A DNA stretch of 52,137 nt from an uncultured Oleispira sp. (GCA_913019965.1 CAJVZR010000026.1:1-52137), one strand, 5' to 3'; positions 24,888-35,783 are shown, counted from the first letter of the stretch. The notes: generated by a model from the sequence alone, not told the origin. Numbers and translations are program-made.

Positions 24888-26405
24888 TTACTCTTGATCG
24901 TTATGCAAATCAATTGCTACGTCTTCTGCTGAGTTCGCGGAAGCTTTTGACGCATCGCTACGAGCAGCTTGTAGACGCGTAAAGTAAGCTTCGTTGATAT
25001 CCCCTGTTACGTAATCGGAGTCAAAAACTGAGCAATCAAATTCTTCGACCTCAGTATTGGCACCACTTAAGCAAGAGCGTTTAAGATCGTTTAGATCTTG
25101 ATAAACCAACCAGTCAGCGCCGATCGCTTTTTCAATTTCATTGACGGTACGGTCGTGAGCAATCAATTCCGTTACGGCTGGCATATCGATACCATAAACG
25201 TTTGGATAACGAACTTCGGGGGCTGCAGAAGCGAAATAAACGTTCTTAGCCCCTGCTTCACGTGCCATTTCAATAATTTGGTTGCATGTAGTGCCACGTA
25301 CGATGGAATCATCGACGAGCAGTACGTTTTTGCCAGAAAATTCCAAATCGATAGCGTTCAGTTTCTGTTTAACTGATTTCTTACGCTGCTGCTGTCCTGG
25401 CATGATAAAAGTACGGCCAATGTAGCGGTTCTTCATGAAGCCTTCGCGATACTTAACACCTAAGCGATTGGCCAACTGCAGTGCAGAAGTACGGCTAGTA
25501 TCAGGAATAGGGATCACGACGTCGATATCATGATCTGGTCGTTCTTTCATGATCTTGCCAGCAAGATACTCACCCATCTTTAAGCGAGCTTTATAGACGG
25601 AGATACCATCCATGATGGAATCTGGTCGGGCAAAATAAACATGTTCGAAAATGCACGGAGCAAGCTTTGGATTTTCAGCGCATTGTTGGCTGAAAAGTTC
25701 ACCCTCTTTGGTAATAACGATACATTCACCCGGTGCAATATCACGCTCTAGCTTATAATCTAAGCCATCAAGCGCGACACTCTCTGAAGCAACCATATAT
25801 TCCTTGCCAGCTTCGGTTTCACGTACACCATAAACTGCAGGGCGAATGCCATTTGGATCGCGAAACGCAACCAAACCAAAGCCGTTAATCATGGCGACAA
25901 CAGAATATCCACCTCGCACACGCTTATGAACACCTGCGACGGCTTTAAAGATTGTTTCTGCCGTAGGAACTATCTCAGCCTGCTTTTGCATTTCATGGGC
26001 AAAAACGTTTAATAGAACTTCGGAATCAGACGTCGTATTGATGTGACGTAGATCTTCTTTATAAAGATGTTCCGCAATTTCATTGGCGTTTGTCAGGTTA
26101 CCGTTGTGCGCCAATGTAATGCCATAAGGGGAGTTTACATAGAATGGCTGGGCTTCTGCAGAGCTAGAGCTCCCTGCCGTTGGGTAACGAACATGGCCAA
26201 TACCAATATGGCCGACAAGGCGCTTCATGTGGCGTGTGCGAAATACATCGCTCACTAGCCCATTATCCTTGCGTAAAAATAACTTATCATTATGCCAAGT
26301 TACGATTCCAGCAGCGTCTTGACCACGATGTTGAAGGATCGTCAGTGCATCATAGATACTCTGATTGACGTGAGACTTAGCAACTATACCCACTATTCCG
26401 CACAT
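24888..26405 (-). CDS. purF: Amidophosphoribosyltransferase
   Basis: PurF makes 5-phosphoribosylamine from PRPP and glutamine, the first step of purine synthesis. The 505-aa product starts MCGIVGIV, giving the N-terminal nucleophile Cys2 with no propeptide. The glutaminase domain fills the first half, and the phosphoribosyltransferase PRPP loop [13 protein letters not shown] is near residue 365. Its position downstream of cvpA (33 nt) is conserved from E. coli to Pseudomonas, and a terminator follows it. Confidence 0.97.
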   Translation of the reverse strand: MCGIVGIVAKSHVNQSIYDALTILQHRGQDAAGIVTWHNDKLFLRKDNGLVSDVFRTRHMKRLVGHIGIGHVRYPTAGSSSSAEAQPFYVNSPYGITLAHNGNLTNANEIAEHLYKEDLRHINTTSDSEVLLNVFAHEMQKQAEIVPTAETIFKAVAGVHKRVRGGYSVVAMINGFGLVAFRDPNGIRPAVYGVRETEAGKEYMVASESVALDGLDYKLERDIAPGECIVITKEGELFSQQCAENPKLAPCIFEHVYFARPDSIMDGISVYKARLKMGEYLAGKIMKERPDHDIDVVIPIPDTSRTSALQLANRLGVKYREGFMKNRYIGRTFIMPGQQQRKKSVKQKLNAIDLEFSGKNVLLVDDSIVRGTTCNQIIEMAREAGAKNVYFASAAPEVRYPNVYGIDMPAVTELIAHDRTVNEIEKAIGADWLVYQDLNDLKRSCLSGANTEVEEFDCSVFDSDYVTGDINEAYFTRLQAARSDASKASANSAEDVAIDLHNDQE

Positions 26406-26438
26406 GCGTAAAAAACCTCAGTTAAGTTATAAATCAAG

Positions 26439-26939
26439 CTATAAGTTATTTGTGTATGACATCACATGATCAGTGGCTGCAGGCAAAATTTTCCTTGCCC
26501 AGTCCGCTAATAATTCTAAGTGTGGCATGAGTGTCGAATCTTGCCACCAGGGATCTTTTGGAACTGCGGTATATTGCAGGCCATAGACGATGGCGACGAG
26601 AATAAGGAGGCCGCGAACTAAGCCGAATACCATGCCAAAGACACGATCGGTGCTCGATAAACCGGTAATACGGATCATTTCGACAACAAGATGGTTGATC
26701 ATGGCGCCAATAGTAACGGTGCCAGCAAATAAGATGATGAATGCGACAACCCAGCGGGCCGACGGTGTGTCGATATAATCGACTAATAAGGTGGCGAGGT
26801 TACCGCTAAAAATTCGGGCAATAACGAATGCAGCGATCCAGCTCACTAGGGAAAGTGCTTCTTTAACAAAACCACGTCGTAAACTCAGGGCCGCGGATAT
26901 GGCTAAAACCGCTAAAATGCCCCAGTCAATACTTGTCAT
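26439..26939 (-). CDS. cvpA: Colicin V production family membrane protein
   Basis: CvpA is a small inner-membrane protein with four predicted helices. Here the segments lie near residues 5-20, 27-45, 60-85 and 100-120, with the family pattern IDWGILAVLAISAALSLRRGF at the start and FGMVFGLVRGLLIL later. It is needed for colicin V export in E. coli and for envelope stress tolerance. The mechanism is unsettled. I use the ATG at 26939 (166 aa), which has GAGAAG upstream. The longest frame begins at a TTG four codons earlier. Confidence 0.9.
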   Translation of the reverse strand: MTSIDWGILAVLAISAALSLRRGFVKEALSLVSWIAAFVIARIFSGNLATLLVDYIDTPSARWVVAFIILFAGTVTIGAMINHLVVEMIRITGLSSTDRVFGMVFGLVRGLLILVAIVYGLQYTAVPKDPWWQDSTLMPHLELLADWARKILPAATDHVMSYTNNL

Positions 26940-27007
26940 GGTACTTCTCAACTCGTTGACTGCATTGGAAAGACGCGGATTCTAGCAAAGCCATGAGCTA
27001 ACTACCA

Positions 27008-27559
27008 CTACTCTGGCTTATATTGCTGTAAACGAATATCTTTTATGGACATTTGTTTAGTTAAACGGGATTTGGCTTGTTCCGCTTTTGTGCGCTGAAT
27101 CATTGGGCCGACATAAACTCTATTCCACATCCCGTCACCACTTTTTAAGATGTAAGACTTAAATTCATTGTGGCGTAACTTATCTCGATATTGAATTGCA
27201 TTTTTTTCATCATTGAAAGCACCCACCTGCAAGGTCCAAGCAACGGCTGCACCTTGCTCATCTAAGCTACCTCGTTCGGCGGCGTTATGCAGTATCTTAG
27301 GATCATCTAATGTTACGACTCTTGGCTCAGGGGCGGTGATGCCTTTTTGAAATTCACCTTTTGCCAAGCTGTCTAATTCAATTCTTACTCGGCTGCTTTG
27401 GCTTTCGTCAACCCAATGTGGTGTTGCTGGGCGCTCAGGAATTTCACTTAAAAGCTGGTCATTCTGCAACTCTGTTTGCAAAACATTGGGTAGGATCAAG
27501 GCCAAGGCTAATACTGTAACAACCGCGCCTAATATTCTTGCTTTAAGATTAGTTTCCAT
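27008..27559 (-). CDS. dedD: SPOR-domain protein DedD
   Basis: DedD-type proteins are bitopic inner-membrane proteins that bind denuded septal peptidoglycan through a C-terminal SPOR domain. The 183-aa product has a membrane helix at about residues 8-26 (ARILGAVVTVLALALILP), a linker, and a SPOR domain from about residue 100 (WTLQVGAFNDEKNAIQYRDKL, then NRVYVGPMIQRTKAEQAKSRL). I chose the ATG at 27559, which overlaps the folC stop by 11 nt; the longer frame begins at a TTG. The gene order folC-dedD-cvpA-purF is the same as in E. coli. Confidence 0.9.
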   Translation of the reverse strand: METNLKARILGAVVTVLALALILPNVLQTELQNDQLLSEIPERPATPHWVDESQSSRVRIELDSLAKGEFQKGITAPEPRVVTLDDPKILHNAAERGSLDEQGAAVAWTLQVGAFNDEKNAIQYRDKLRHNEFKSYILKSGDGMWNRVYVGPMIQRTKAEQAKSRLTKQMSIKDIRLQQYKPE

Positions 27560-28874
27560 AGGGTGTAAGGCCTTCAATTGTACCTATTGCGAGTTCCGCA
27601 GCTGAAACGGTTAAGAATGAACCGATGACAAGTACCTGACTTTCTGCACTTGCGGGTTCTGACTTGGCCGCCATCTCTAATGCATCTACCATAGCGGATT
27701 TCACACTATCAAAACAAATAAATGTCTGATCATCTTCAGGGCTGAGTTGCTCTAATATTTGATCACTTGTTTGACCACGATAACCCGTCAGTGTCGCAAG
27801 CTGCCATTGCTTGATTTTTGGTAGTGAGGCGATAACAGCGGCTGGATTTTTATCGGCCAACATTGCCAGAACTGCAGTTTTACAGTCTTTTAGTTGGGCG
27901 GCAAGAAATTGGGCAGCTTGAGGGTTGTGCGCTACATCGAGTATGAAGGTCAGCTTATGCCCTTTGTATTCGCAAGGGATGTAGGTTAGTCGCCCTTCGA
28001 CGCGGGTATTATCGATGGCCTTGCATATTCCTTCAATTTCCGGAAGCAATCCTATCGATTCCAGTCCTACAATTGCGCTGGCAATATTGTAATAAGGAAT
28101 GTGGCCTTTGGGTAGTTCCAGTCTTTCTTTTTCAGTGCTGGTTTTGTTTTCAAAGATCAATGACCAGCCCTCTTTTTCATTTGCAGTAATCGAGAAGTCT
28201 TGGCCTTGGTATAGCGTATTGGCTTGTAGAGTATTCGCTGTCTCGATGAAGCCGCTGGCAACGTTTGGCTGGCCACAAATCAAGGGTTTATTCTTTCTTG
28301 CGATACCTGCTTTCTCATAGCCTATGAGATCAAGGGTATCTCCCAACCAATCTTGGTGGTCTAAGCCGACACTGGTTACTATGGACAGATCAGCATCGAC
28401 AATATTAACCGCATCTAAGCGCCCACCCAGGCCGACTTCTAACAGTGCGACATCAACTTGCCATTGTTTTATTTGCCATAGAGCGGCAAGGGTTCCAAAT
28501 TCAAAATAAGTAAGTGGAATTTCTCCACGTCCTTCTTCGATTGCGGAAAAAGCTATGCAAAGTTCTTGGTCGGTTGTTAAGCGTGCACTTGTCGAAGACT
28601 CGCGACGGTTAATGCGTTCGTTATATTGATGTATGTGAGGAGAGTTGTAGCATGCTGAAGATAGGCCTTTTTCAGCCATTAATTGACCTAATAATGCAGT
28701 TGTCGTTCCTTTGCCGTTGGTACCGCCAATAATGATTGTGATGGGGGCCGGTTTAAACAGATCGAGCTTTTCTGCAACCTGAGTTACTCGCGCCAAACCC
28801 ATTTCAATATCGGCAGGATGGGTGGACTCAAGATAATTGAGCCACTCATCCTTGGTTTTAAAGCTAGCAGCCAT
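27549..28874 (-). CDS. folC: Dihydrofolate synthase / folylpolyglutamate synthase
   Basis: FolC adds glutamate to dihydropteroate and extends the polyglutamate tail of folates, using ATP. The 441-aa product has the P-loop IIGGTNGKGTTTALLG, the Mur-ligase-type EVGLGGRLDAVN, TSVGLDHQDWLG and the DVAHNPQA segment. Its ATG lies 5 nt from the trpA stop. In pseudomonads and many relatives accD lies directly before folC; here there is no room for it. Confidence 0.96.
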   Translation of the reverse strand: MAASFKTKDEWLNYLESTHPADIEMGLARVTQVAEKLDLFKPAPITIIIGGTNGKGTTTALLGQLMAEKGLSSACYNSPHIHQYNERINRRESSTSARLTTDQELCIAFSAIEEGRGEIPLTYFEFGTLAALWQIKQWQVDVALLEVGLGGRLDAVNIVDADLSIVTSVGLDHQDWLGDTLDLIGYEKAGIARKNKPLICGQPNVASGFIETANTLQANTLYQGQDFSITANEKEGWSLIFENKTSTEKERLELPKGHIPYYNIASAIVGLESIGLLPEIEGICKAIDNTRVEGRLTYIPCEYKGHKLTFILDVAHNPQAAQFLAAQLKDCKTAVLAMLADKNPAAVIASLPKIKQWQLATLTGYRGQTSDQILEQLSPEDDQTFICFDSVKSAMVDALEMAAKSEPASAESQVLVIGSFLTVSAAELAIGTIEGLTPYGN

Positions 28875-28879
28875 TAAAT

Positions 28880-29695
28880 TTAGCTACCTTGATTTGCGTT
28901 CATGGCACTGCGCATTTCTGCCAGTACGCCCTGCACTTCACTGATCGCTTTTTCTGGCTGGCTTGCATTCGCAGCGATTTTATTAACCAGGGCAGATCCA
29001 ACAATGACGCCGTCGGCAACCGTTGCAACGGCTGCAGCCGCTTCTCCATTATTAATGCCAAAACCAACACCCACAGGGATATCAACACGACTACGAATTC
29101 GCTCTAGGTTTTTGCTGACGTCGGCTACATCAATAGCGGCGCTGCCTGTTACGCCTTTAATGGATACATAATATACATATCCAGAGCTAAATTTGGCAAT
29201 CTCGCTGATGCGAGCATCGGTAGTTGTCGGTGCGATTAAATAGATGATATCTAATTGATGATCAGCAAAGATTTTTGCATTATTACCCGATTCTTCCGGT
29301 GGCATATCAACCATTAATACGCCATCAATCCCCGATTTTTGAGCGGCCTGGGCGAAGGCTTCATAACCCATAGCTTCAACAGGGTTTAGGTAGCCCATTA
29401 ATACTACCGGTGTTTGAGTATTCGTTGTACGAAACTCGCTGACCATGGCTATAACATCTCGCAGTGATGTGTTGTGCTCTAATGCACGCTCACACGCGAG
29501 TTGTATTGTTGGGCCATCTGCCATAGGGTCCGAAAAAGGTACGCCCAGCTCAATGATGTCCGCACCCGCATCAACAAGACCATGCATCATGTCGACTGTT
29601 ACTGTTGGGTTTGGATCTCCAGCAGTGACGTAAGGGATCAATGCTTTTTTGCCTGTTTTCTTTAATTCTAAGAATAAAGCAGCAATACGACTCAT
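28880..29695 (-). CDS. trpA: Tryptophan synthase alpha subunit
   Basis: TrpA splits indole-3-glycerol phosphate and passes indole to TrpB through a tunnel. The 271-aa protein has the signature [16 protein letters not shown] with both catalytic acids (Glu and Asp), and the phosphate-binding GVGFGI and IVGSALV loops. The gene is 21 nt after trpB and 5 nt before folC, all in one apparent transcript. Length is normal for the family (about 268 aa). Confidence 0.97.
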   Translation of the reverse strand: MSRIAALFLELKKTGKKALIPYVTAGDPNPTVTVDMMHGLVDAGADIIELGVPFSDPMADGPTIQLACERALEHNTSLRDVIAMVSEFRTTNTQTPVVLMGYLNPVEAMGYEAFAQAAQKSGIDGVLMVDMPPEESGNNAKIFADHQLDIIYLIAPTTTDARISEIAKFSSGYVYYVSIKGVTGSAAIDVADVSKNLERIRSRVDIPVGVGFGINNGEAAAAVATVADGVIVGSALVNKIAANASQPEKAISEVQGVLAEMRSAMNANQGS

Positions 29696-29716
29696 AATAC
29701 TTTCCTTCCTACTTTA

Positions 29717-30949
29717 TTAAACGTCTAAGCCGTCAATGCCGGCAACCGTATGAATATCTTTATCGCCACGACCTGATAGGTTGATTACGAGAACTTGGTC
29801 TGAGCTCATCTCTTTAGCCATTTTCATGCCATGGGCAATTGCGTGGCTCGACTCTAATGCCGGCATAATGCCTTCAATGCGTGTCAGGTCGCGGAAAGCT
29901 GCTAAGGCTTCGTCATCGGTGGCCGCAACATATTCAGCGCGACCAATATCTTTTAACCATGAGTGCTCTGGTCCAACGCCTGGGTAATCAAGACCTGCGG
30001 ATACCGAATGCGTGCCCATAATCTGGCCGTTTTCATCTTCCATCAAGTAGGTGCGATTACCGTGTAAAACACCTGGGCGTCCTTTACATAACGGAGCTGC
30101 ATGATCATCACCTGCTAAGCCTAAACCGCCAGCTTCAACACCAATCATGCGCACGTCTTGCATATTTAAATAAGGATAAAACATGCCGATCGCGTTCGAA
30201 CCACCGCCAATGCAGGCAATCACGGCATCCGGCTGACGACCTATTTGCGCATCGCACTGACGAATTGTTTCACGACCAATAATACTTTGGAAGTCACGCA
30301 CTAACATGGGGTAAGGGTGTGGGCCTGCCGCTGTACCTAGAATATAAAAGGTGTCATCAACATGAGTTACCCAGTGACGCATCGCATCGTTCATTGCGTC
30401 TTTTAGAGTTTTCGTACCTGATTCTACCGAGATTACTTCAGCACCCAGTAGCTTCATGCGGTATACATTTAACTTTTGACGCTCAATGTCCGTTGAACCC
30501 ATGAAAACCTTACATTCCATGCCTAGGCGGGCGGCAACTGTAGCCGTTGCAACGCCATGCTGCCCTGCTCCGGTTTCAGCAATGATTTTTTTCTTGCCGG
30601 AATATTTGGCAAGTAATGCTTGGCCAATAGTATTGTTTACTTTGTGAGCGCCGGTGTGATTTAGATCTTCACGCTTTAAGTAGATTTTAGCGCCGCCGCA
30701 ATGCTTGGTTAATTGCTCGGCAAAATAAAGAGGCGATGGTCGCCCGACATAGTGAGCAAGGTCTTCATCAAATTCTTGCTGAAAAGCGGGATCTTTTGAT
30801 AGCTTAATATATAGCGTCTCGAGCTCATCTAAAGCTGCGCTTAATGTCTCAGATACAAAGCGACCGCCATAGATACCAAAATGGCCATTTGCGTCGGGTA
30901 AAACGGGCAGATCTTGTTGATTGTTTTGCGTATTTTTATCGTTCGACAT
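29717..30949 (-). CDS. trpB: Tryptophan synthase beta subunit
   Basis: TrpB joins indole and serine to form tryptophan, using PLP. The product (410 aa from the ATG at 30949) has the PLP lysine in [10 protein letters not shown] (Lys103), the phosphate-binding GGGSNA and the conserved LLGAEV segment. The ATG at 30949 has GAGG six bases upstream and overlaps the end of trpF by 14 nt. An in-frame ATG four codons earlier (30961) is less well placed. Standard length for the family. Confidence 0.97.
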   Translation of the reverse strand: MSNDKNTQNNQQDLPVLPDANGHFGIYGGRFVSETLSAALDELETLYIKLSKDPAFQQEFDEDLAHYVGRPSPLYFAEQLTKHCGGAKIYLKREDLNHTGAHKVNNTIGQALLAKYSGKKKIIAETGAGQHGVATATVAARLGMECKVFMGSTDIERQKLNVYRMKLLGAEVISVESGTKTLKDAMNDAMRHWVTHVDDTFYILGTAAGPHPYPMLVRDFQSIIGRETIRQCDAQIGRQPDAVIACIGGGSNAIGMFYPYLNMQDVRMIGVEAGGLGLAGDDHAAPLCKGRPGVLHGNRTYLMEDENGQIMGTHSVSAGLDYPGVGPEHSWLKDIGRAEYVAATDDEALAAFRDLTRIEGIMPALESSHAIAHGMKMAKEMSSDQVLVINLSGRGDKDIHTVAGIDGLDV

Positions 30950-31559
30950 TACGAACCTCATCTATAAATTCTTTGATTTTCTGCGGGTCTTTGATGCCCT
31001 TGCTGGCTTCAACTCCGCCACTTATATCTACGGCAAAAGGTTGCACTTGGATTATGGCATCGGCAACATTTATTGCATTTAAGCCCCCTGCTAATACCCA
31101 TGGGACTGATAATTGAGGTATTAGTCGCCAATCGAATGCCTGGCCAGTTCCACCAGGCAAATTCTCCACGTAAGCATCTAATAATAAAGCCTTTGCATCC
31201 GGGAACTGCTGTACTGCGTGATGAATATCATCAGCGCTGCGAACACGAATAGCTTTCATATAAGGACGATTAAATTGACGACAGAATTCAGGGCTTTCAT
31301 CGCCATGAAATTGTAATAAGTCAAATGGACAAATACTTAAAGCACGCTCTATCTCAGCTTGGGTTTCATTGACGAATAGCGCTACGGTTGTAACAAAGGC
31401 AGGCGCATGCTTAACGAGCTGAGCGGCCTGTTCTGGGCTAACTGCACGTGGGCTTGGTGCATAAAGCACGAAGCCGAGGGCATCGGCGCCAAAAGCAACG
31501 GCACTTTGTACATCTTGGTCGCGGGTTAAACCGCATATTTTGATTCGCACTTTACTCAC
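30936..31559 (-). CDS. trpF: Phosphoribosylanthranilate isomerase
   Basis: TrpF catalyses the Amadori rearrangement of phosphoribosylanthranilate in tryptophan synthesis. The 207-aa TIM-barrel protein has the N-terminal [10 protein letters not shown] with the catalytic Cys, the acid in LLLDAY, and phosphate loops LAGGLN and DISGGVE. The gene leads the trpF-trpB-trpA run and its stop overlaps trpB. Other trp genes (trpE, G, D, C) are not in this window, a split also seen in pseudomonads. Confidence 0.96.
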   Translation of the reverse strand: MSKVRIKICGLTRDQDVQSAVAFGADALGFVLYAPSPRAVSPEQAAQLVKHAPAFVTTVALFVNETQAEIERALSICPFDLLQFHGDESPEFCRQFNRPYMKAIRVRSADDIHHAVQQFPDAKALLLDAYVENLPGGTGQAFDWRLIPQLSVPWVLAGGLNAINVADAIIQVQPFAVDISGGVEASKGIKDPQKIKEFIDEVRNVER

Positions 31560-31636
31560 AAAAGCACACTTAAATTAGATAATAAATTGGAAGGCAGGAG
31601 TTTAACAGAGTTTTACTGTTTTACACATCTGCATTG

Positions 31637-32494
31637 CTAGCTGGTTTTATTGAGCCAGGGCTCTACAAATACAGGCCCCCAGGGTTGGGAGGGTATATTG
31701 AAATGCTCGGGGTAATTTACTCCAACAAAATATAAACCATCGGAAGGAGCGGTAACCCCGCCTTTATTACGATCCTTAAGTGCCAGTAACTCACTACACC
31801 ATTGCACGGGTTTTTTACCAACACCGATTGGTATAAGCACACCAGCTATATTACGAATCATATGATAAAGGAAAGCATTGGCTTGAACTTCAATCATAAC
31901 AATCTCACCAAATCGTTTTACCGATATGCTGTGAATGTTACGGAATGGCGTATGAGACTGGCAGTCTTTAGCACGAAAAGAGGTGAAGTCATTTTCGCCC
32001 AGCAAGGCTTGAGCCGCAGTATTCATTTTATCTGCATCTAGCGGAGAGCGACACCACGTGAGCTGGTCGTGTAATAACCCAGGCCTAACTTCTTGATTGT
32101 AAATCAAATAACGATAACGCCTTGCGGTAGCACTGAAGCGAGCATGGAACTCATTATCAACTTCAGACATCCAACGAACTACGATTCCAGATGGCAGTTG
32201 GGTATTGGTGCCACGTACCCAATTGTGCGGCTTTCTTTTGGCGCTAGTTTCAAAATGAATGACTTGTGTCGAGGCGTGTACACCCGCGTCGGTGCGACCT
32301 GCACATACGACTGAAATGGATTCATTGGCGATTTTGCTGAGGGCATCTTCTAGAGCCGCCTGAATAGTCGGCTCTGGATGATGTTTTTGCCGCTGCCAAC
32401 CATGGAAATGTGCTCCATGGTATTCAACGATAGCGGCTACCTTAATATTTTTACTGTCGCCAGGCATGGCGACGACTTCTTTAGTTGTTGGCAT
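31637..32494 (-). CDS. truA: tRNA pseudouridine(38-40) synthase
   Basis: TruA makes pseudouridine at positions 38-40 of tRNA anticodon arms. The 285-aa product has the catalytic Asp69 in CAGRTDAGVHA and the conserved FLYHMIRNIAG and YHGAHFHGWQRQ segments. Another possible start is Met10 (32467), since family members usually begin close to the KVAAIVEYHG strand. It follows fimV by 13 nt, in the pseudomonad order asd-fimV-truA-trpF. Confidence 0.95.
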   Translation of the reverse strand: MPTTKEVVAMPGDSKNIKVAAIVEYHGAHFHGWQRQKHHPEPTIQAALEDALSKIANESISVVCAGRTDAGVHASTQVIHFETSAKRKPHNWVRGTNTQLPSGIVVRWMSEVDNEFHARFSATARRYRYLIYNQEVRPGLLHDQLTWCRSPLDADKMNTAAQALLGENDFTSFRAKDCQSHTPFRNIHSISVKRFGEIVMIEVQANAFLYHMIRNIAGVLIPIGVGKKPVQWCSELLALKDRNKGGVTAPSDGLYFVGVNYPEHFNIPSQPWGPVFVEPWLNKTS

Positions 32495-32507
32495 TATGTG
32501 TAGATGA

Positions 32508-35500
32508 TTAACCGATGCTATCCATCAGTGCGCGAGCGTCGTGCTTCTGTTGATCACTACCTTCAGCAACCACTTCTAGCAACAACTCTTTTGCACCTTC
32601 GTTATCTTCCATGTCCATATATGCGCGGGCTAAATCTAACTTGGTTGCACACTCGTCGGTTCCTGCTAAGAAGTCGAATTCGTTATCCGACGCCGCTAGC
32701 TCATCAAGATCGATATCTTGAGCGCCAGCTTCTTTGGCTTCAGGGGTCGACTCTTCTGCAATCTCTGCGGTGAAGTCAGGTAGATCTTCTAGTTCGTTTA
32801 GATCGAATTCAGAATTAGTTTCTAAATCTGTTTCTAAGCCAGCTTCAAAATCAGTAACTTCATCCAATTCAGCTAATGAGTCAAGCTCAGTTAGATCTTC
32901 GACAGTCGTACCAACTTCTTCAGCAGGAGGTTCTTCTTCATTGCTAGGTTCAGTAAGTTCACCTAACTCAGCCTCTAAAGCCTGTAGGTCATCGCCTAGA
33001 TCAGTATTATCTTCAGATTCAAAGCCAGTGCCGTCAAGGTCAAAGCTTAAGTCAGGTAGCTCTGCATCCATTGAATCTTCCGCATCCAAAAGATCTTCAA
33101 GAGAGGCTGCATCGTCACTCTCAGCTGTATCTAATGCCGCTAACTCAACTAATGAATCATCTAGCTCAATCGCTGGACCTTCATCAAGGTTGTCTAGTTC
33201 ATCTAGACCAGTATCTAATGTAGGAACATCATCTAGCGTAGGTAATTCTTCTAAGCTAGAGTCAAACTCTAGACTTTCTTCTAGTGAAGAATCACCCTCT
33301 AGAGTCGGAATCTCTTCTAAGGCAGAGCCGTCATCTAAGTCGGTCAAATCAAGGTTGGCAACCTCTTCTGACTGGTCGCTGGTTAAATCAAACTCAGAAT
33401 CATCAAGAGTAGGAATATCATCAAGAGACTCTTCAGCTGAAGACAGCTCATCTAGTGTTGGCACTTCATCAAGCGTTGGCACTTCTTCTGAGGTAAGGTC
33501 GAAATCAAGGCTGTTATCGGCTGAATCTTCGCTTAAGTCACCTAAGTCAAAATCAAGCCCTTCATCAAATGAATCTTCTTCTAATGCATCCAGTGATGCA
33601 GCAAAGTCATCCCCTTCGAGCTCAAGTTCAGAACCATCAGTGGAGACTTCTTCGTCAGAGAGATCTAAAGCTGCTTCGAAATCGATACCGTCGGAGAAGT
33701 CATCTCCAGAGTCTGCTAGACCTTCGATATCCATAATCTCGTCTGCGGAATCCAATGATAGATCATCGATTGATTCACTGTCAGGCTCGGAGCCTGTAAT
33801 CGGTGAGCTAAGGCGGCTGCGCATATTCAGCGCTTTTTCATTAGCTTCTATATCACCAATTGAATTTAGATCCAGTTCGGCTTCGGCAAACGATGTTGCA
33901 TCGTCTGTCTCGGCAAAAACTTCAAGTAACTTTATACGCAGATCAATACGGCTTGGCTCTTGCTGAATAGAGTTATTCAGTAAGTCTGCTGCCTGATCGA
34001 AGCGTCCGTAAGCGATGTAGATTTCGGCTTCGCCAATGATATCTGCAGTTTGAGCCACAGTATCTGCATTCTCTTCGCCAGCAACTTCATCACCGTCCGT
34101 TGCGCCAATGCCTTCTAAAAGATCGTCATTTAATTCATCGCTAGCAGGATGATCTTCATCTTCAAGTTCGAAATCTTCTAAAGAGGCTTCATCAAGATTG
34201 CCTTCTTCGAACTCATAGTTCTCATCAAACGCTGCTAGTTCAGGATCAGTAATCTCTTCTTCTTTGGCTGCGCGGCGCTTCTTAATGCCTAAGCCAATTA
34301 AGCCAAGTAATAAAGCTAAACCACCACCGATACCAGCCAGCCATTCAGGCTTGGCCAATACTTGATCAACAAAACCTTTCGGCTTATAGCGATTCTCAAT
34401 GTCTTTTTGAATTTGATTGGCTGCTAATTCAGCATCAATTTCAACAGCAGGTTCAACAGCAGGTTCAACAGCTTCCGTTGGCTCGATAGCGGAGTTTTCA
34501 GTCGTTGGGTCTTCTGCGTAATTGAAGTCAGCAGTTTCATCAGTTGATGCATCTGCCGGTAATTCCGTTGTTAGCTCTTCTGCCGACGCCTCGTCAAAGG
34601 CCGGTTCATTAGAAATAGTCTCTTCAGATAAGACATCTTCAGCAACGAGTTCTTCACCGGCTGCTTCAGAAATAGTTTCTTCAGCTTGTTGCAGTTCGAT
34701 ACTTTGAATGCTGGCTAATTGATCATCTTTTAGAGATACAAGGCGTTGAAGTGTAGCGATTTGCTCTTCTAAAGAAGCAAGGCGATCTTTTAGCTCTTCA
34801 TTTTCTAGCTTGTTGGTATCTAATGTCTCAAGCGCAATAGCTAGTTCGTTTTGCAGGCCGTCTGTACGACCACCCTCTGCGACCCCGCTTTCCACATCGC
34901 CACTGGCGCCCGCTGAATCAGCTACCGTATTCTGCTTAGATAGTAGCTTTAATTCGCCGCCATCTTGAAGTTGTTCGGCTTTATTTGATTGTGCCGCGTT
35001 CTTGGTTGCGTCTAACTGTGCCCCTGCAGTTTGCAGCTCGTTGTTTTGACGAAGTACTTCACTAACCGCTTGGCCGTTGTTACGATCGGCAACTTGTTGC
35101 TGATTAGGAATGCGAAGCACTTGGTGCGTTTTTAAGCGGTTAATGTTGCCGCCAATAAAAGCACCTGGATTGCTATCTTGAATAGCAAGCATCATTTGTT
35201 GCGGTGATACAGATCTGCTTGGGCGCGTATTAATCGCTATTTCCCAAAGTGTATCATTGGGCTGAACCTTATACGTACCTGGTGCAGCGCTTTCTGTTTC
35301 CCAACGATTAGGTTGAGAGGCTTGTGCTGCCGGAGTTACCGCTTGAGATTCAATACGCTGTGGAATATCGGTTGCCGCTAACGGCTGAATTTGCTCATCA
35401 AAAACAGGCGGATCTAGCAGTAAGGTATATTCACGTAGTAGGCGACCTGATGGCCAGTTAACCTGTACCAAAAAATTTAGAAATGGCTCTGTAACTGACT

Positions 35501-35783
35501 TATCACTGGATAAGATGATTCGATTGCCTTGTACTTCAAAATCGATATCACTTAAAAAGAATATTTTTTCAACACCTGCACGGTCGAAATCGCCGTCAGA
35601 AGCTAAAGATGGCTTGATTTCCCACTCAGTTAAATCATCAATATTGCTCAGCTCAATTTCTGCTTGTAGAGGCTGATTGAGTGTGGACTTTAATTCAAGC
35701 TCACCCATACTCAGTGCAAACACATTGGCACTAAGGCCCAGGGTGCTGGTAATCACTAGAGTACTTAAAAGCGTGCGCTTCAT
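32508..35783 (-). CDS. fimV: FimV, LysM-containing polar / motility hub protein
   Basis: FimV is a bitopic inner-membrane protein that organises the cell pole and type IV pilus function. The 1091-aa product has a signal peptide (MKRTLLSTLV..NVFA), the family start LSMGELELKSTLNQPLQAEIEL, a periplasmic LysM near residues 165-215 (YKVQPNDTLWEIA), and a coiled coil near residues 305-355. A membrane helix (WLAGIGGGLALLLGLIGLGI) follows, then a very acidic cytoplasmic part and the C-terminal FimV TPR segment (TKLDLARAYMDMEDNEGAKELL). The acidic part has tandem IPTLD / VPTLD units. I use the ATG at 35783, with AAGGA eight bases upstream. The longest frame starts 20 codons earlier. Confidence 0.95.
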   Translation of the reverse strand: MKRTLLSTLVITSTLGLSANVFALSMGELELKSTLNQPLQAEIELSNIDDLTEWEIKPSLASDGDFDRAGVEKIFFLSDIDFEVQGNRIILSSDKSVTEPFLNFLVQVNWPSGRLLREYTLLLDPPVFDEQIQPLAATDIPQRIESQAVTPAAQASQPNRWETESAAPGTYKVQPNDTLWEIAINTRPSRSVSPQQMMLAIQDSNPGAFIGGNINRLKTHQVLRIPNQQQVADRNNGQAVSEVLRQNNELQTAGAQLDATKNAAQSNKAEQLQDGGELKLLSKQNTVADSAGASGDVESGVAEGGRTDGLQNELAIALETLDTNKLENEELKDRLASLEEQIATLQRLVSLKDDQLASIQSIELQQAEETISEAAGEELVAEDVLSEETISNEPAFDEASAEELTTELPADASTDETADFNYAEDPTTENSAIEPTEAVEPAVEPAVEIDAELAANQIQKDIENRYKPKGFVDQVLAKPEWLAGIGGGLALLLGLIGLGIKKRRAAKEEEITDPELAAFDENYEFEEGNLDEASLEDFELEDEDHPASDELNDDLLEGIGATDGDEVAGEENADTVAQTADIIGEAEIYIAYGRFDQAADLLNNSIQQEPSRIDLRIKLLEVFAETDDATSFAEAELDLNSIGDIEANEKALNMRSRLSSPITGSEPDSESIDDLSLDSADEIMDIEGLADSGDDFSDGIDFEAALDLSDEEVSTDGSELELEGDDFAASLDALEEDSFDEGLDFDLGDLSEDSADNSLDFDLTSEEVPTLDEVPTLDELSSAEESLDDIPTLDDSEFDLTSDQSEEVANLDLTDLDDGSALEEIPTLEGDSSLEESLEFDSSLEELPTLDDVPTLDTGLDELDNLDEGPAIELDDSLVELAALDTAESDDAASLEDLLDAEDSMDAELPDLSFDLDGTGFESEDNTDLGDDLQALEAELGELTEPSNEEEPPAEEVGTTVEDLTELDSLAELDEVTDFEAGLETDLETNSEFDLNELEDLPDFTAEIAEESTPEAKEAGAQDIDLDELAASDNEFDFLAGTDECATKLDLARAYMDMEDNEGAKELLLEVVAEGSDQQKHDARALMDSIG

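Noticed and set aside
32734..33966. 410-aa Ser-rich open frame on the plus strand inside fimV
   Set aside because: It is the antisense shadow of the acidic Glu/Asp/Leu-rich repeats of FimV (GAA/GAT/TCT bias). It has no ribosome site and no complexity of its own.
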